Shown: positions 15,717 through 21,830 of the stretch, piece by piece
How positions within the stretch are numbered: the stretch's first letter is position 1
Layout: each line of letters opens with the position of its first letter
Source: a virus
DNA length: 31,681 nt
Reading direction: 5' to 3' (one strand)
Virus record (IMG/VR): IMGVR_UViG_3300032285_001938
Span: 1 to 31,681 of that record
Notes under the pieces: model-generated
Database searches by the model: none
Told to the model about the DNA's origin: nothing
The model's input: the letters and a program-made list of their open reading frames with translations, nothing else
Program-made: the position numbers and the translations under genes

Positions 15717-15841
15717 TGTGGGAGCAGGACTCGAACCTGCATTAAACCTTTGTTAGTGCGTAGCAATAGTACTCTTGCTTATTTATCTGCGCCACCAGCG
15801 TCTACCGCGACCGGGTAACCCGATCCTTCCGCCATCCCACA
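15717..15841 (-). tRNA. Anomalous class II tRNA-like gene, 125 nt, anticodon not assignable
   Basis: The ends form a perfect 7-bp acceptor stem (TGTGGGA with TCCCACA). The T arm is canonical (GCAGG-TTCGAGT-CCTGC). The D arm reads GCGGAA...GGTAGACGC, as in leucine/serine tRNAs. Inside the D loop is an extra hairpin, GATCGGG-TTA-CCCGGTC (15825-15809). The anticodon region holds another, AGCAA...TTGCT (15779-15762), inside a longer GGTGgCG/CGCACT stem. A short variable arm, AAC-AAAG-GTT, follows. No seven-base loop with U33 can be drawn. No CCA is encoded. It may be a tRNA with insertions, a processed decoy or a degenerate gene. Confidence 0.55.
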
Positions 15842-15844
15842 ATT

Positions 15845-16171
15845 TTATAATTTACTCAAATCTTCTTTCAATCTTATTAAAAAATTCTCATCCCCATCAT
15901 CACCTGATAAAAACCAATCTATCCGCTGGGCATAGATTTGCGCTTGTTTTAATAGCAATAAACCTTCTTTAAACTTGTCTAATATTTCTGTAGGGTATTC
16001 TATATGATACAAATCTTCAGGGTATTTTTTATACCAATTTGGGTCTCTATATCCTTCATCATTTAGCTCTTCTTTTGTTTTCTTACGACCATTCCGCTCA
16101 ATAATCTCCTCAATCGATTCGATTATTTCGGTTATTTGGTATTGGTTGTAGTTGAAATATCCACCGCTCAT
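15845..16171 (-). CDS. Conserved phage hypothetical protein
   Basis: The 108-residue protein begins MSGGYFNYNQYQITEIIESIEE and ends WFLSGDDGDENFLIRLKEDLSKL, a pattern I know from many unrelated phages and prophages but for which no function is established. It is helical and acidic, with two long amphipathic segments. Its ATG overlaps nothing downstream but its end is 3 bp from the tRNA-like gene; upstream it shares 4 nt with the next gene. Confidence 0.8.
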   Translation of the reverse strand: MSGGYFNYNQYQITEIIESIEEIIERNGRKKTKEELNDEGYRDPNWYKKYPEDLYHIEYPTEILDKFKEGLLLLKQAQIYAQRIDWFLSGDDGDENFLIRLKEDLSKL

Positions 16172-16377
16172 AATTTTTCTATTTCTTTTTTAACAGCATA
16201 CCAATAATAAGCATTTTCTTGTGTTTGCCAATTTAACAATAATATTTCATCTATTGATACTAATGTACATTGTTTAACTACATCATTATCATGTGGTAAG
16301 TATTCATCTGATAAATGATGTTGAATTCTACTATAAAACTTACTATATAAATCAATAGATTTTTCTTTTGGTGTCAT
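16168..16377 (-). CDS. Conserved small phage protein, unknown
   Basis: This 69-residue protein starts MTPKEKSIDLYSKFYSRI and ends YYWYAVKKEIEKL. The 'TPKEKA..L..kf......W..VK.EI..L' pattern recurs in small early proteins of Bacteroidota phages. It is helical, with no catalytic motif. It overlaps both neighbours by 4 nt. Confidence 0.72.
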   Translation of the reverse strand: MTPKEKSIDLYSKFYSRIQHHLSDEYLPHDNDVVKQCTLVSIDEILLLNWQTQENAYYWYAVKKEIEKL

Positions 16378-16604
16378 GGTTTAAAGCTTGGTACTTCAAT
16401 ATCAAAAGAATATAGACATATACGCTCTGCGTGATTAGACATACCTATAGTGTAATTCTCTTGGTATCTCTTATCTTCCGCTGGATCATTGGCAAACATC
16501 ACACCATTAGTATTCCACCATATGCACGTGTTCAGGGTTTTCTTGGTAGAGATTGCAACCTCCTTTGCTTCCACTCTTTTGATTTCTATATCCTTTAGTA
16601 TCAT
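16374..16604 (-). CDS. Hypothetical protein
   Basis: I do not recognise this 76-residue protein. It has a beta-rich N-terminal part (ILKDIEIKRVEAKEVAIS) and central NTCIWWNTNGVMFANDPAEDKRY. It is coupled to the following gene by a 4-nt overlap. The leader reads TATAACAAATAACAATG, a variant of the ATAACACATG start context seen in other early genes. Confidence 0.68.
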   Translation of the reverse strand: MILKDIEIKRVEAKEVAISTKKTLNTCIWWNTNGVMFANDPAEDKRYQENYTIGMSNHAERICLYSFDIEVPSFKP

Positions 16605-16606
16605 TG

Positions 16607-16816
16607 TTATTTGTTATATTTTTGGTTGTAATACTGTTCCCCAAGCGTGGGATATACACTATTGCTATACTCAAAATTAGAGTCAACAGCTTTTATTATC
16701 TGCTCTTTCTCTATTTGTTTAGCCTCAGCAATTACTTCTTTTGGTATCTCAATACGGAAATCATTCCATGAGTATTCATTTACTTTTTGAAGTAACCATT
16801 CTACTGCTGTTATCAT
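16607..16816 (-). CDS. Conserved small phage protein, unknown
   Basis: The 69-residue protein starts MITAVEWLLQKV and ends TLGEQYYNQKYNK. 'TAVEWL......i......EAK.mEk.qii.A........GEqYYn..y' is a recurring pattern in short proteins of Bacteroidota phages. A helical fold and no known function. It is the first gene after the 192-bp non-coding stretch at 16817-17008, so its transcript may have a structured leader. Confidence 0.75.
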   Translation of the reverse strand: MITAVEWLLQKVNEYSWNDFRIEIPKEVIAEAKQIEKEQIIKAVDSNFEYSNSVYPTLGEQYYNQKYNK

Positions 16817-17008
16817 ATTAAAATTTTTTCATATCGTTTACATCAACGAAATGGTCTTATAAATTATCTCATCGAGCATAACCTCGAACTATTCGGAAAT
16901 TCCGGATGGTTTAACAGTAGCGAATTAGCCACCTTTTTAAGTTGCCGTCTGTTCCGAGCTGTCAGCGTTCTATGTCTAATGGAAGTTGATGCGCCTATAC
17001 CAATTTTC
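16817..17008 (-). other. 192-bp non-coding stretch with several hairpins
   Basis: No frame longer than a few codons fits. On the minus strand I see short hairpins GTGGC-TAATTC-GCTAC, TCGAG-GTTATG-CTCGA and TCGTT-GATGTA-AACGA, and a long-range 7-nt complement, CATCAAC with GTTGATG, joining its two ends. There is no T-run and no clear TAnnTTTG box. It is unusually long for this packed genome, so a small RNA or a structured leader of the 69-residue gene is possible. Confidence 0.45.
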
Positions 17009-17491
17009 TTACTTCAAAGTAACCGCCACAGTCGTGGTACTTGTTTTAGATGGCGGATAGATAGTTATTATTTCCCCGGTCTCCGATTGCAGCACTTCCA
17101 GACCTTCAATCGGGATTGTCTTAATAAACGCCTCACGCTTTTTTATTTGCTCATTAAGCGCATCCAATTGCGTGTATAGTGCCAACAATTCAAGGTCACC
17201 GCACTTGCTATAATCGTATCGCACGCCTGTTTCGCGGATATCTAATGTAGCGTTGAATCTCTCATGCTTTTTTCCGTACTTACTGGCCTCGGTAATTACG
17301 GCATCCTTAAAATCTTTGTTGGAAGTGATGGCCTTGATAATTTCTTCCATGCACTTAAGCGTGATAAGTACTTTTTCAGGATCTTCATTGCCTTCGGTGA
17401 TGCGATTGATAACATCGCGCACGAAGTAACTGCGCTCTTCTTTGTTGGTGTAAAACAGCGCGAGCGCGCTGGTAGTTGTTATTTCACTCAT
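17009..17491 (-). CDS. Hypothetical protein of the RecT operon
   Basis: The 160-residue protein is mainly helical: residues 15-75 (VRDVINRITEGNEDPEKVLITLKCMEEIIKAI) and a likely coiled coil around LELLALYTQLDALNEQIKKREAFI, then a beta C terminus (EIITIYPPSKTSTTTVAVTLK). I do not recognise a family; helical partners next to annealases are often DNA-repair or Gp157-like accessory proteins, but the match here is weak. Its leader contains ATAACACATG. Confidence 0.65.
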   Translation of the reverse strand: MSEITTTSALALFYTNKEERSYFVRDVINRITEGNEDPEKVLITLKCMEEIIKAITSNKDFKDAVITEASKYGKKHERFNATLDIRETGVRYDYSKCGDLELLALYTQLDALNEQIKKREAFIKTIPIEGLEVLQSETGEIITIYPPSKTSTTTVAVTLK

Positions 17492-17494
17492 GTG

Positions 17495-17683
17495 TTATAA
17501 TTTAGGTTTGATAAAGATAGACAATATCATTGCTGCATCATCCGACAGCGCGAAAAATCCTTCTTCAATATATGATACTATTGTGATACCCACAATATTT
17601 CCGGGCATCTTCTCAGCTGTGAGGCTGCACTGCTCATCCCTGATAAGCAGCACTTTGTCATTGAGAGTTATTTCCTGATTCAT
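17495..17683 (-). CDS. Hypothetical protein downstream of RecT
   Basis: This 62-residue protein is beta-rich (DKVLLIRDEQCSL, NIVGITIVSYIEEGFFAL) and may be a small barrel. It overlaps the end of the RecT gene by 4 nt and lies 3 bp before the 160-residue gene, so the three form one translational unit. No known motif; a link to recombination is inferred only from the operon. Confidence 0.65.
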   Translation of the reverse strand: MNQEITLNDKVLLIRDEQCSLTAEKMPGNIVGITIVSYIEEGFFALSDDAAMILSIFIKPKL

Positions 17684-18348
17684 TCGGATTCAATTTCAAA
17701 GGTTACTTCACCGCCATGACTATGGACGGCTGCGGCTAAATTTTCAAGTGCTTGCTTTTGGTCAGGTGTGAGGCTGAAAGAATCAATGCACTTTTGCGCT
17801 ACTTCCAAATCACCAGCATTGATGCGTTCAATTGCTTTCTTGTACTGAGCCTCGGTTATTTCTGGCTTAGCTTCGGCAAAGTCCATTTCCTCAGGAACGT
17901 AAACAGGCTGTTCGTAGATGTCAGGAGTGTACCACTTTACTCCGTTACTTATGGCGCGAGCGAAAAGCATATTTCTTGGGAATTTGTCTAAGTTCTTAGT
18001 ACCGGCCTTTCGGGCATCTTCGATGGTGAAGGTCGAAGTACCCAACGTTTTATTCCCTTGTTTGAATTCGATGGAGCAAATCTTGTCATCGTGTTCAATT
18101 ACGTTGTAGTCGTACTTGCCGAATGACTTAACCCTTGCCGCCATCAAACCAGCACCTACGACAGGCTTTCCCTGGATTATATGAATGCCGTTCATCGCGG
18201 CCATTGGGCTGATGCCCATCTCTTGACCTGCAATAATCTTAACCACTGCTTGGTGGACGGATTTGATATCGGAGAATAAACCGCTACGGAAAAATACTTC
18301 GCCAATACTTAGCGCATCTTGTGCGCTTTTTACAATTTCTTGTTTCAT
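17680..18348 (-). CDS. recT: RecT-family ssDNA annealing protein
   Basis: The 222-residue protein shows the RecT/Redbeta-type pattern: VFFRSGLFSDIKSVHQAVVKIIAGQEMGISPMAAMNGIHIIQGKPVVGAGLMAA in shorter form 'aGqemGisP..Am.GI.ii.GKpv', then KYDYNVIEHDDKICSIEF, FTIEDARKAG and PRNMLFARAISNGVKWYTPD, all typical for the Bacteroidota branch of this family. The last 60 residues are acidic. It anneals complementary strands in phage recombination and replication. No RecE/exonuclease partner is adjacent, though the VRR-NUC nuclease may serve. Confidence 0.85.
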   Translation of the reverse strand: MKQEIVKSAQDALSIGEVFFRSGLFSDIKSVHQAVVKIIAGQEMGISPMAAMNGIHIIQGKPVVGAGLMAARVKSFGKYDYNVIEHDDKICSIEFKQGNKTLGTSTFTIEDARKAGTKNLDKFPRNMLFARAISNGVKWYTPDIYEQPVYVPEEMDFAEAKPEITEAQYKKAIERINAGDLEVAQKCIDSFSLTPDQKQALENLAAAVHSHGGEVTFEIESE

Positions 18349-18353
18349 GTGTT

Positions 18354-18512
18354 TTAGTTTATAATGGTAATATTTTCAACTGTGCCAAGATATTCGTATG
18401 TCCAGGCCCATGTTGGGTAAAGCAATACTAATTTCAGATAAGCCTTGTGGTCATCTTCAGCGGTTATAACAGCTGCACCGCTGTTTTTAGAGACAAATAG
18501 GTATTTATTCAT
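18354..18512 (-). CDS. Small hypothetical protein upstream of RecT
   Basis: A 52-residue frame reads MNKYLFVSKNSGAAVITAED and ends LGTVENITIIN. It begins inside the last bases of the preceding gene (4-nt overlap at 18509-18512) and stops 5 bp before the RecT start. The regular coupling and protein-like composition make it a probable gene. It is soluble, with strand-helix-strand character and no recognised motif. Confidence 0.65.
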   Translation of the reverse strand: MNKYLFVSKNSGAAVITAEDDHKAYLKLVLLYPTWAWTYEYLGTVENITIIN

Positions 18513-18694
18513 ATCGTTTCTAATTGATTATAAGGTAAAAAGTAACTAAGCTCAAACAAGCCTGCAAATCTTGTTTTTATTGACTCAGGCAGAATAAGGT
18601 AGTGATCTGAGTTGATTATAATTTTTTTTGGAGTGCGCAGGAACTTAAGGGTGTAATCACCGATAAGTTGGTGAATGGTGGATTCAGTTATCAT
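18509..18694 (-). CDS. Small hypothetical protein
   Basis: This 61-residue protein (MITESTIHQLIGDYTLKFLR...) has mixed helix and strand character without a recognised motif. It overlaps the preceding 26-residue membrane peptide gene by 11 nt and the next gene by 4 nt, forming a continuous translational chain. Function unknown. Confidence 0.6.
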   Translation of the reverse strand: MITESTIHQLIGDYTLKFLRTPKKIIINSDHYLILPESIKTRFAGLFELSYFLPYNQLETI

Positions 18695-18764
18695 CGGTTA
18701 GCTCTTTATGTGTTATTATTAGGCCACCTACTAATAAAATGCAAAGTGGTATTATTAAATGCAT
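18684..18764 (-). CDS. Tiny membrane peptide, 26 residues
   Basis: The frame reads MHLIIPLCILLVGGLIITHK plus a short acidic tail. Residues 2-18 are a clear single membrane segment. It overlaps the end of the 40-residue gene by 10 nt and the start of the 61-residue gene by 11 nt, as expected for coupled genes. Such peptides can alter the host membrane during infection, but no function is known. Confidence 0.5.
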   Translation of the reverse strand: MHLIIPLCILLVGGLIITHKELTDDN

Positions 18765-18877
18765 AGTCCTAATATTACCAGCACAGCGGCTGCGATGAGT
18801 AAAGCGATGTCTCTGCGTGTGGGAGTGTATTCGGGTTCTACCTCGAATTTCCACTGGATGTTTTCGTTTTTTTTCAT
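18755..18877 (-). CDS. Small membrane-anchored protein, 40 residues
   Basis: The product has a charged N-terminal part (MKKNENIQWKFEVEPEYTPT) and a C-terminal membrane segment (IALLIAAAVLVILGLCI), so it is likely tail-anchored in the host inner membrane. It is the first gene behind the promoter at 18897-18928, with a short leader containing TATAACACATG. Unknown function; host takeover is a guess from early position. Confidence 0.62.
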   Translation of the reverse strand: MKKNENIQWKFEVEPEYTPTRRDIALLIAAAVLVILGLCI

Positions 18878-18896
18878 GTGTTATAGTTTGATGATG

Positions 18897-18928
18897 TAAA
18901 TATATAAAGCTTTATTTTATAAAACAAA
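18897..18928 (-). promoter_or_regulatory. Bacteroidota-type early promoter, internal
   Basis: Minus strand TTTG (18928-18925), 20-nt spacer, TATATTTA (18904-18897). It differs from the TAnnTTTG consensus in the last base. The spacer ends AAATAAAGCTTTA, nearly the same as the promoter at 20844-20875 (AAATAAAGGTTTA), so the two are duplicates or share a regulator. It would drive the tiny membrane genes and RecT. Confidence 0.65.
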
Positions 18929-18929
18929 T

Positions 18930-19259
18930 TTATTTTTCACTATCCACAAAAAGTATTTCCTCCCCCGCAATTATCTTATCCATTATCAGCTCAATCACCT
19001 CACGCTGTGGCGGATTAAGTAACCTGATCCGGTCTACTATGGCATCCACTACAAGCACATCGCTTTCAATCTCATCACGGACGGCACTGCGCACATCGTC
19101 AGGGAATAGGATGCTACTCTTAAAGTCGTTCAAGATGTAGTCCAGACGGTTTATATAATTCTTTAAAATAGGTTTCTTTAATGCCCGGTTAAAGTCCTCA
19201 GCAAATTCCTTGGCCTTTTTTACGTTGTGCAGGAATGCAACGAGTGAGGTACTGTTCAT
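18930..19259 (-). CDS. Hypothetical helical protein
   Basis: The start MNSTSLVAFLHNVKKAKEF at 19259 avoids overlap with the zinc-finger gene, giving 109 residues. The sequence is almost all helical (DFNRALKKPILKNYINRLDYILNDF, VRDEIESDVLVVDAIVDRIRLL) with a short strand-like end (EEILFVDSEK). No motif is recognised. It ends right at the promoter at 18897-18928. Confidence 0.68.
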   Translation of the reverse strand: MNSTSLVAFLHNVKKAKEFAEDFNRALKKPILKNYINRLDYILNDFKSSILFPDDVRSAVRDEIESDVLVVDAIVDRIRLLNPPQREVIELIMDKIIAGEEILFVDSEK

Positions 19260-19260
19260 A

Positions 19261-19560
19261 TTAAAATTTATAATAAGGATCATGTTCAAAATAGATAGAA
19301 CTATCGCGCTTGTCCTGAATATCCTTGTTGCTGCAAGTGATACAAATATCTCGCTTGTTGTCGCTTTTGCCATAGTAACTGGCAAGCGAGCGGTCAATCT
19401 TGCACACTGTGCAAACCTTTGTCGCTCCGTTGTATTTTCGACTATTTCGTTCATGTGCTACGCAGTCATAACAAGTAGATGAATAGCCGTCTTTATTTTG
19501 CGGTGCTACTTGGTACCTCTCGTAGTCCTTTAGTTTATGGCAGCGGATGCATTGTTTCAT
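19261..19560 (-). CDS. Double zinc-knuckle protein (endonuclease VII-like zinc module)
   Basis: The 99-residue protein contains four CxxC pairs, CIRC (4-7), CYDC, CTVC and CITC, giving two zinc sites, each in the pattern 'CxxC.......Y........g....CxxC' seen in the N-terminal part of recombination endonuclease VII/HNH proteins. The HNH catalytic histidine-asparagine core itself is not evident, so it may be a DNA- or RNA-binding module only. Its ATG overlaps the stop of the tiny membrane gene upstream. Confidence 0.68.
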   Translation of the reverse strand: MKQCIRCHKLKDYERYQVAPQNKDGYSSTCYDCVAHERNSRKYNGATKVCTVCKIDRSLASYYGKSDNKRDICITCSNKDIQDKRDSSIYFEHDPYYKF

Positions 19561-19652
19561 TTAAATCGTTTTATTTCGTTATCTACAATAATTGCCAGGA
19601 TCAGCACACCAACGAAGGCACATAGGGATAGGATAAAGCTAATTTTCAGCAT
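19557..19652 (-). CDS. Tiny membrane protein, 31 residues
   Basis: The frame reads MLKISFILSLCAFVGVLILA followed by IIVDNEIKRFK. Residues 4-22 form a single membrane segment with a basic tail. It overlaps the previous gene by 14 nt and the next by 4 nt (ATGA), which supports translation. Function unknown. Confidence 0.55.
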   Translation of the reverse strand: MLKISFILSLCAFVGVLILAIIVDNEIKRFK

Positions 19653-19812
19653 CTTTTGTATGTTTAATGTTGTGGTTATTTTCTATTTTAATAATCGTAT
19701 TTATTACAGCATCTAAACATTCTAATTCAGCTATTATATTAGATTTTTCTTGCCTCAAGACTTGCATTTTATCTTTTAGCTCTTTTATTATTGTTTCAAT
19801 TTTTGTCAACAT
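19639..19812 (-). CDS. Small coiled-coil protein
   Basis: Starting at MLTKIETIIKELKDKMQVL the product has 57 residues, nearly all in heptad-like coiled coil, ending in an Asn/His/Lys-rich tail. The start overlaps the end of the MazG-like gene by 17 nt; the longer alternative start would overlap by more than 80 nt and is less likely. Probably dimeric; no function assigned. Confidence 0.6.
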   Translation of the reverse strand: MLTKIETIIKELKDKMQVLRQEKSNIIAELECLDAVINTIIKIENNHNIKHTKDAEN

Positions 19813-20236
19813 CTTCAATGATTTTAGCAAGTTTAAACAATTTGTTTTCGCGCCACTTGGCAATCTCATTTTTGACATCGAACAGGAAAACCATTTGCTC
19901 CATCATAATTAGCACGTCTGCTATTTCCTCACGTATATTATCCTCGTTGCCGTTGTCATTAAGTTCTTTTGCCAGTTCTTTGCTTAACTCAGCCATTTCT
20001 TCGATGGCCTTGATAATTTGCTGCTTATTGTCGAAGGCTTCGCAAGCCTTGATTGCAATAGATGGCTCCTGCATCTTCTTGCAGTACAATGCAGCATCAA
20101 GCAGCTCCTCATACAAGTGCTGCTGCCAATCTTTAGTTTTAAGGTCGGTTCTATCCATAGTGGTACCATACTTTTCAATGCCGCGGGCTTCGCGGGCTTG
20201 CAGGTCGTTAATTACTTTTTTCAGCAGTTCGCTCAT
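19796..20236 (-). CDS. MazG-like nucleotide pyrophosphohydrolase
   Basis: The 146-residue protein has an N-terminal block (RGIEKYGTTMDRTDLKTKDWQQHLYEELLDAALY) seen in phage dATP/dGTP pyrophosphohydrolase-like proteins, and a second helical block with EEMAE (79-83) and EEIAD (103-107), the ExxE / ExxD metal-binding arrangement of MazG enzymes. It probably hydrolyses nucleoside triphosphates, altering pools or lowering alarmones. The two acidic blocks (EELLD 43-47 is the first) may form one four-helix bundle. Overlaps the upstream gene by 29 nt. Confidence 0.72.
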   Translation of the reverse strand: MSELLKKVINDLQAREARGIEKYGTTMDRTDLKTKDWQQHLYEELLDAALYCKKMQEPSIAIKACEAFDNKQQIIKAIEEMAELSKELAKELNDNGNEDNIREEIADVLIMMEQMVFLFDVKNEIAKWRENKLFKLAKIIEDVDKN

Positions 20237-20351
20237 TTTTAAAATTTTTAATTAGTTCACGTAATTCTTTTTCCCAGTCCTTACGGATGTAAAAACTTAC
20301 AACTTTCATCTTGTAGGGCGATTTCTTTCTTCCTGGTTTGTTTTTGGTCAT
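20208..20351 (-). CDS. Small basic protein, possibly DNA-binding
   Basis: A 47-residue frame starts MTKNKPGRKKSPYKMKVVSF, continues YIRKDWEKELRELIKNF and ends NERTAEKSN. A basic arm, a short strand and an amphipathic helix recall one half of a ribbon-helix-helix repressor, though the second helix is weak. It overlaps the preceding gene by 4 nt and the MazG-like gene by 29 nt. It may regulate early transcription; this is a guess. Confidence 0.55.
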   Translation of the reverse strand: MTKNKPGRKKSPYKMKVVSFYIRKDWEKELRELIKNFKNERTAEKSN

Positions 20352-20557
20352 GTTAAAAATGGAAATTTTTGTTTTATTTCTTGTTCTGTTAAAACGTAGT
20401 AATCCTCATTATTTTGGATGCCATAATAAGTGCCATCTTTGATATTGAGACAAGTAAGCCAACAATTGCCGTTAATCTTACTTTTTGAAGTAACGATGTA
20501 GTAAGTGTTGTTGTGCAAGATTACATCGTCAATAATTGCGTCAAATGTGTGTGTCAT
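20348..20557 (-). CDS. Small hypothetical early protein
   Basis: The 69-residue protein (MTHTFDAIIDDVILHNNTYY...) is beta-rich with several tyrosines, ending TEQEIKQKFPFLT. It may be a small barrel; no known motif. It is coupled by 4 nt to the next gene and its leader carries the hairpin at 20575-20593 plus ACACACATG, a variant of the common start context. Confidence 0.65.
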   Translation of the reverse strand: MTHTFDAIIDDVILHNNTYYIVTSKSKINGNCWLTCLNIKDGTYYGIQNNEDYYVLTEQEIKQKFPFLT

Positions 20558-20574
20558 GTGTGTAGGTTTAAAGT

Positions 20575-20593
20575 GGCCGGTTATTTGCCGGCC
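20575..20593 (-). repeat. GC-rich hairpin between early genes
   Basis: GGCCGG-CAAATAA-CCGGCC on the minus strand forms a 6-bp all-GC stem in an AT-rich gap. It is followed by ACTTTAAACC, not a T-run, so a simple terminator is unlikely; a mRNA-stabilising or protein-binding element is possible. Confidence 0.5.
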
Positions 20594-20611
20594 GTTGGTT
20601 AATTACTTAGA

Positions 20612-20821
20612 TTATTTATTTAAAACAATCATTTTAAAATTTACCCAATTATTTTTTTGCTTTAAACTTTCTAATAAAGCAATAATATTGGTTTTGCTTA
20701 CAATTCCTTGCACTTTTTTTTCATCTCTATTAAAATAAGTTGTTCCCTTAATAAAGATAAAATCATAAGCATTTTCAGCAGTTATTGACCAAGTGTACTG
20801 TGTGTCTGTCATGTGTTTCAT
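20612..20821 (-). CDS. First early gene, hypothetical
   Basis: The 69-residue product (MKHMTDTQYTWSITAENAYD...) is directly behind the early promoter, so it should be among the first proteins made in infection. A start at the second ATG (MTDTQYTW) is possible. It has a strand-rich N-terminal half and a helix (NIIALLESLKQKNNWVNF). No motif recognised; host takeover or regulation is only implied by position. Confidence 0.65.
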   Translation of the reverse strand: MKHMTDTQYTWSITAENAYDFIFIKGTTYFNRDEKKVQGIVSKTNIIALLESLKQKNNWVNFKMIVLNK

Positions 20822-20843
20822 GTGTTATAGGTGTTTTGTAATA

Positions 20844-20875
20844 CAAATATATAAACCTTTATTTAATCAACCAAA
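20844..20875 (-). promoter_or_regulatory. Bacteroidota-type early promoter
   Basis: Minus strand TTTG (20875-20872), 20-nt spacer, TATATTTG (20851-20844), an exact match to TAnnTTTG. It lies just after the late terminator and 23 bp before the first early gene, so it is the likely start of the early operon. Confidence 0.8.
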
Positions 20876-20902
20876 TTTATTTTAAAGTTTTTTTTACGGA
20901 CA

Positions 20903-20933
20903 TAAAAAACCCCCGAGATGGAAATCCCAGGGG
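20903..20933 (-). terminator. Rho-independent terminator ending the late operon
   Basis: Minus strand stem CCCCTGGGAT / ATCTCGGGGG (20933-20910), ten pairs including two G-T, loop TTCC, followed by six T (20909-20904). It lies after the endolysin gene and before the early promoter, separating late from early transcription. The 98 bp between endolysin and terminator hold no gene. Confidence 0.88.
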
Positions 20934-21031
20934 AACGACCGAAAATGAGAAAACTGCTCGATACAGCTTGATATAGCTCCCATAGGTTGCTATTGTTAGC
21001 TAATAATTACAGCCCTTTTCGGCTTAATCCT

Positions 21032-21526
21032 TCATGCTTCGTTCTTACTTATTAACCCAGTACTATCTTTATAAACTTTTCTAACATTCAACGGTTGTAA
21101 GGTATATGCAGGTCTCCGAGGCTTGTACAGCCTGTTCTTTGCTATTTCTACAATTGAAACGGCATTACCCTGATTTCCCCCAAGTACCCCATAGGTACTA
21201 ACCGTCTCATAAACATACAGACCAACATGGCCACCGCCTTCACGTTTAAATGTCAAAACATCTCCAAGCATAGGCTCTACTACAGCCAATCCCCAATCAG
21301 CCCATGATAAAGCCCACAGTGGATTCTTTGCAGGGATACGATCCGCGCGTTTCATGATTACAGCCATGAATAGTCCACACCAAGGGATTTCATCCGCGTT
21401 ATATTGTGTGAGATTCAGCTCGCGAGCCCAGCCCATGATAACAGGATTATGTTTAACACCTACCACTTCCTTAACGCCCAATAACTCGATGGCCTTTAGT
21501 AAGTGGCGCGGCCCTGGCTCACTCAT
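21032..21526 (-). CDS. Cysteine-dependent endolysin (CHAP/TIGR02594-like)
   Basis: From MSEPGPRHLLKAIELLG the protein has about 164 residues. It carries PWCGLFMA with the catalytic Cys, GGGHVGLYVY with the His and GGNQGNAVS with a polar third residue, the Cys-His-Asn layout of the CHAP/NlpC-like TIGR02594 family that cleaves peptidoglycan peptide stems or cross-links. No signal peptide is visible, so a holin should release it. The ATG overlaps the stop of the membrane protein gene by 8 nt. It ends the late operon. Confidence 0.85.
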   Translation of the reverse strand: MSEPGPRHLLKAIELLGVKEVVGVKHNPVIMGWARELNLTQYNADEIPWCGLFMAVIMKRADRIPAKNPLWALSWADWGLAVVEPMLGDVLTFKREGGGHVGLYVYETVSTYGVLGGNQGNAVSIVEIAKNRLYKPRRPAYTLQPLNVRKVYKDSTGLISKNEA

Positions 21527-21830
21527 TAATCCAACCATAAGTTACATTAAAAGTTACATTCCAAAATATGCCATAAGCGATGAACCAGCCCCAGTGACCA
21601 TGAAAGCAAACGATAGCAAGCAATAGACAAATAATCATGCAGGATTTTGCCAGATGCCATGCATCAAGTTTGTAGCCGCCTATTTTCTTTGCATATTTCC
21701 AGCTTGTCCGCTTATACCAAAACCGTTCGTTTAGGTTTCTAAACCATGAACTATAAAAATTTTCATTTTCGAGCGTATCCATAATGGCGTTGAAAATAGC
21801 TGCTAATATGACAAAACATAGACTACCCAT
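21519..21830 (-). CDS. Lysis-region membrane protein
   Basis: From MGSLCFVILAAIFNAIMDTL the product has 103 residues with an N-terminal hydrophobic segment, a basic aromatic middle (FRNLNERFWYKRTSWKYAKK) and two C-terminal segments (SCMIICLLLAIVCFHG and WFIAYGIFWNVTFNVTYG). Three membrane passes next to an endolysin suggest a holin or pinholin, but I do not recognise the family. It overlaps both neighbours by 8 nt. Confidence 0.65.
   Translation of the reverse strand: MGSLCFVILAAIFNAIMDTLENENFYSSWFRNLNERFWYKRTSWKYAKKIGGYKLDAWHLAKSCMIICLLLAIVCFHGHWGWFIAYGIFWNVTFNVTYGWINE

Noticed and set aside
15677-15766. Extension of the SSB-like gene into the tRNA-like gene
   Set aside because: The added residues are encoded by the T arm and acceptor stem of the tRNA-like gene and are not protein-like.
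18930-19454. Longer version of the 109-residue protein starting at 19454
   Set aside because: The extra 65 residues overlap the zinc-knuckle gene completely in another frame; the start at 19259 sits right after that gene and is cleaner.
20934-21031. Possible small gene or second control site between endolysin and terminator
   Set aside because: Only short frames with no overlap or leader; I see nothing beyond weak inverted repeats.
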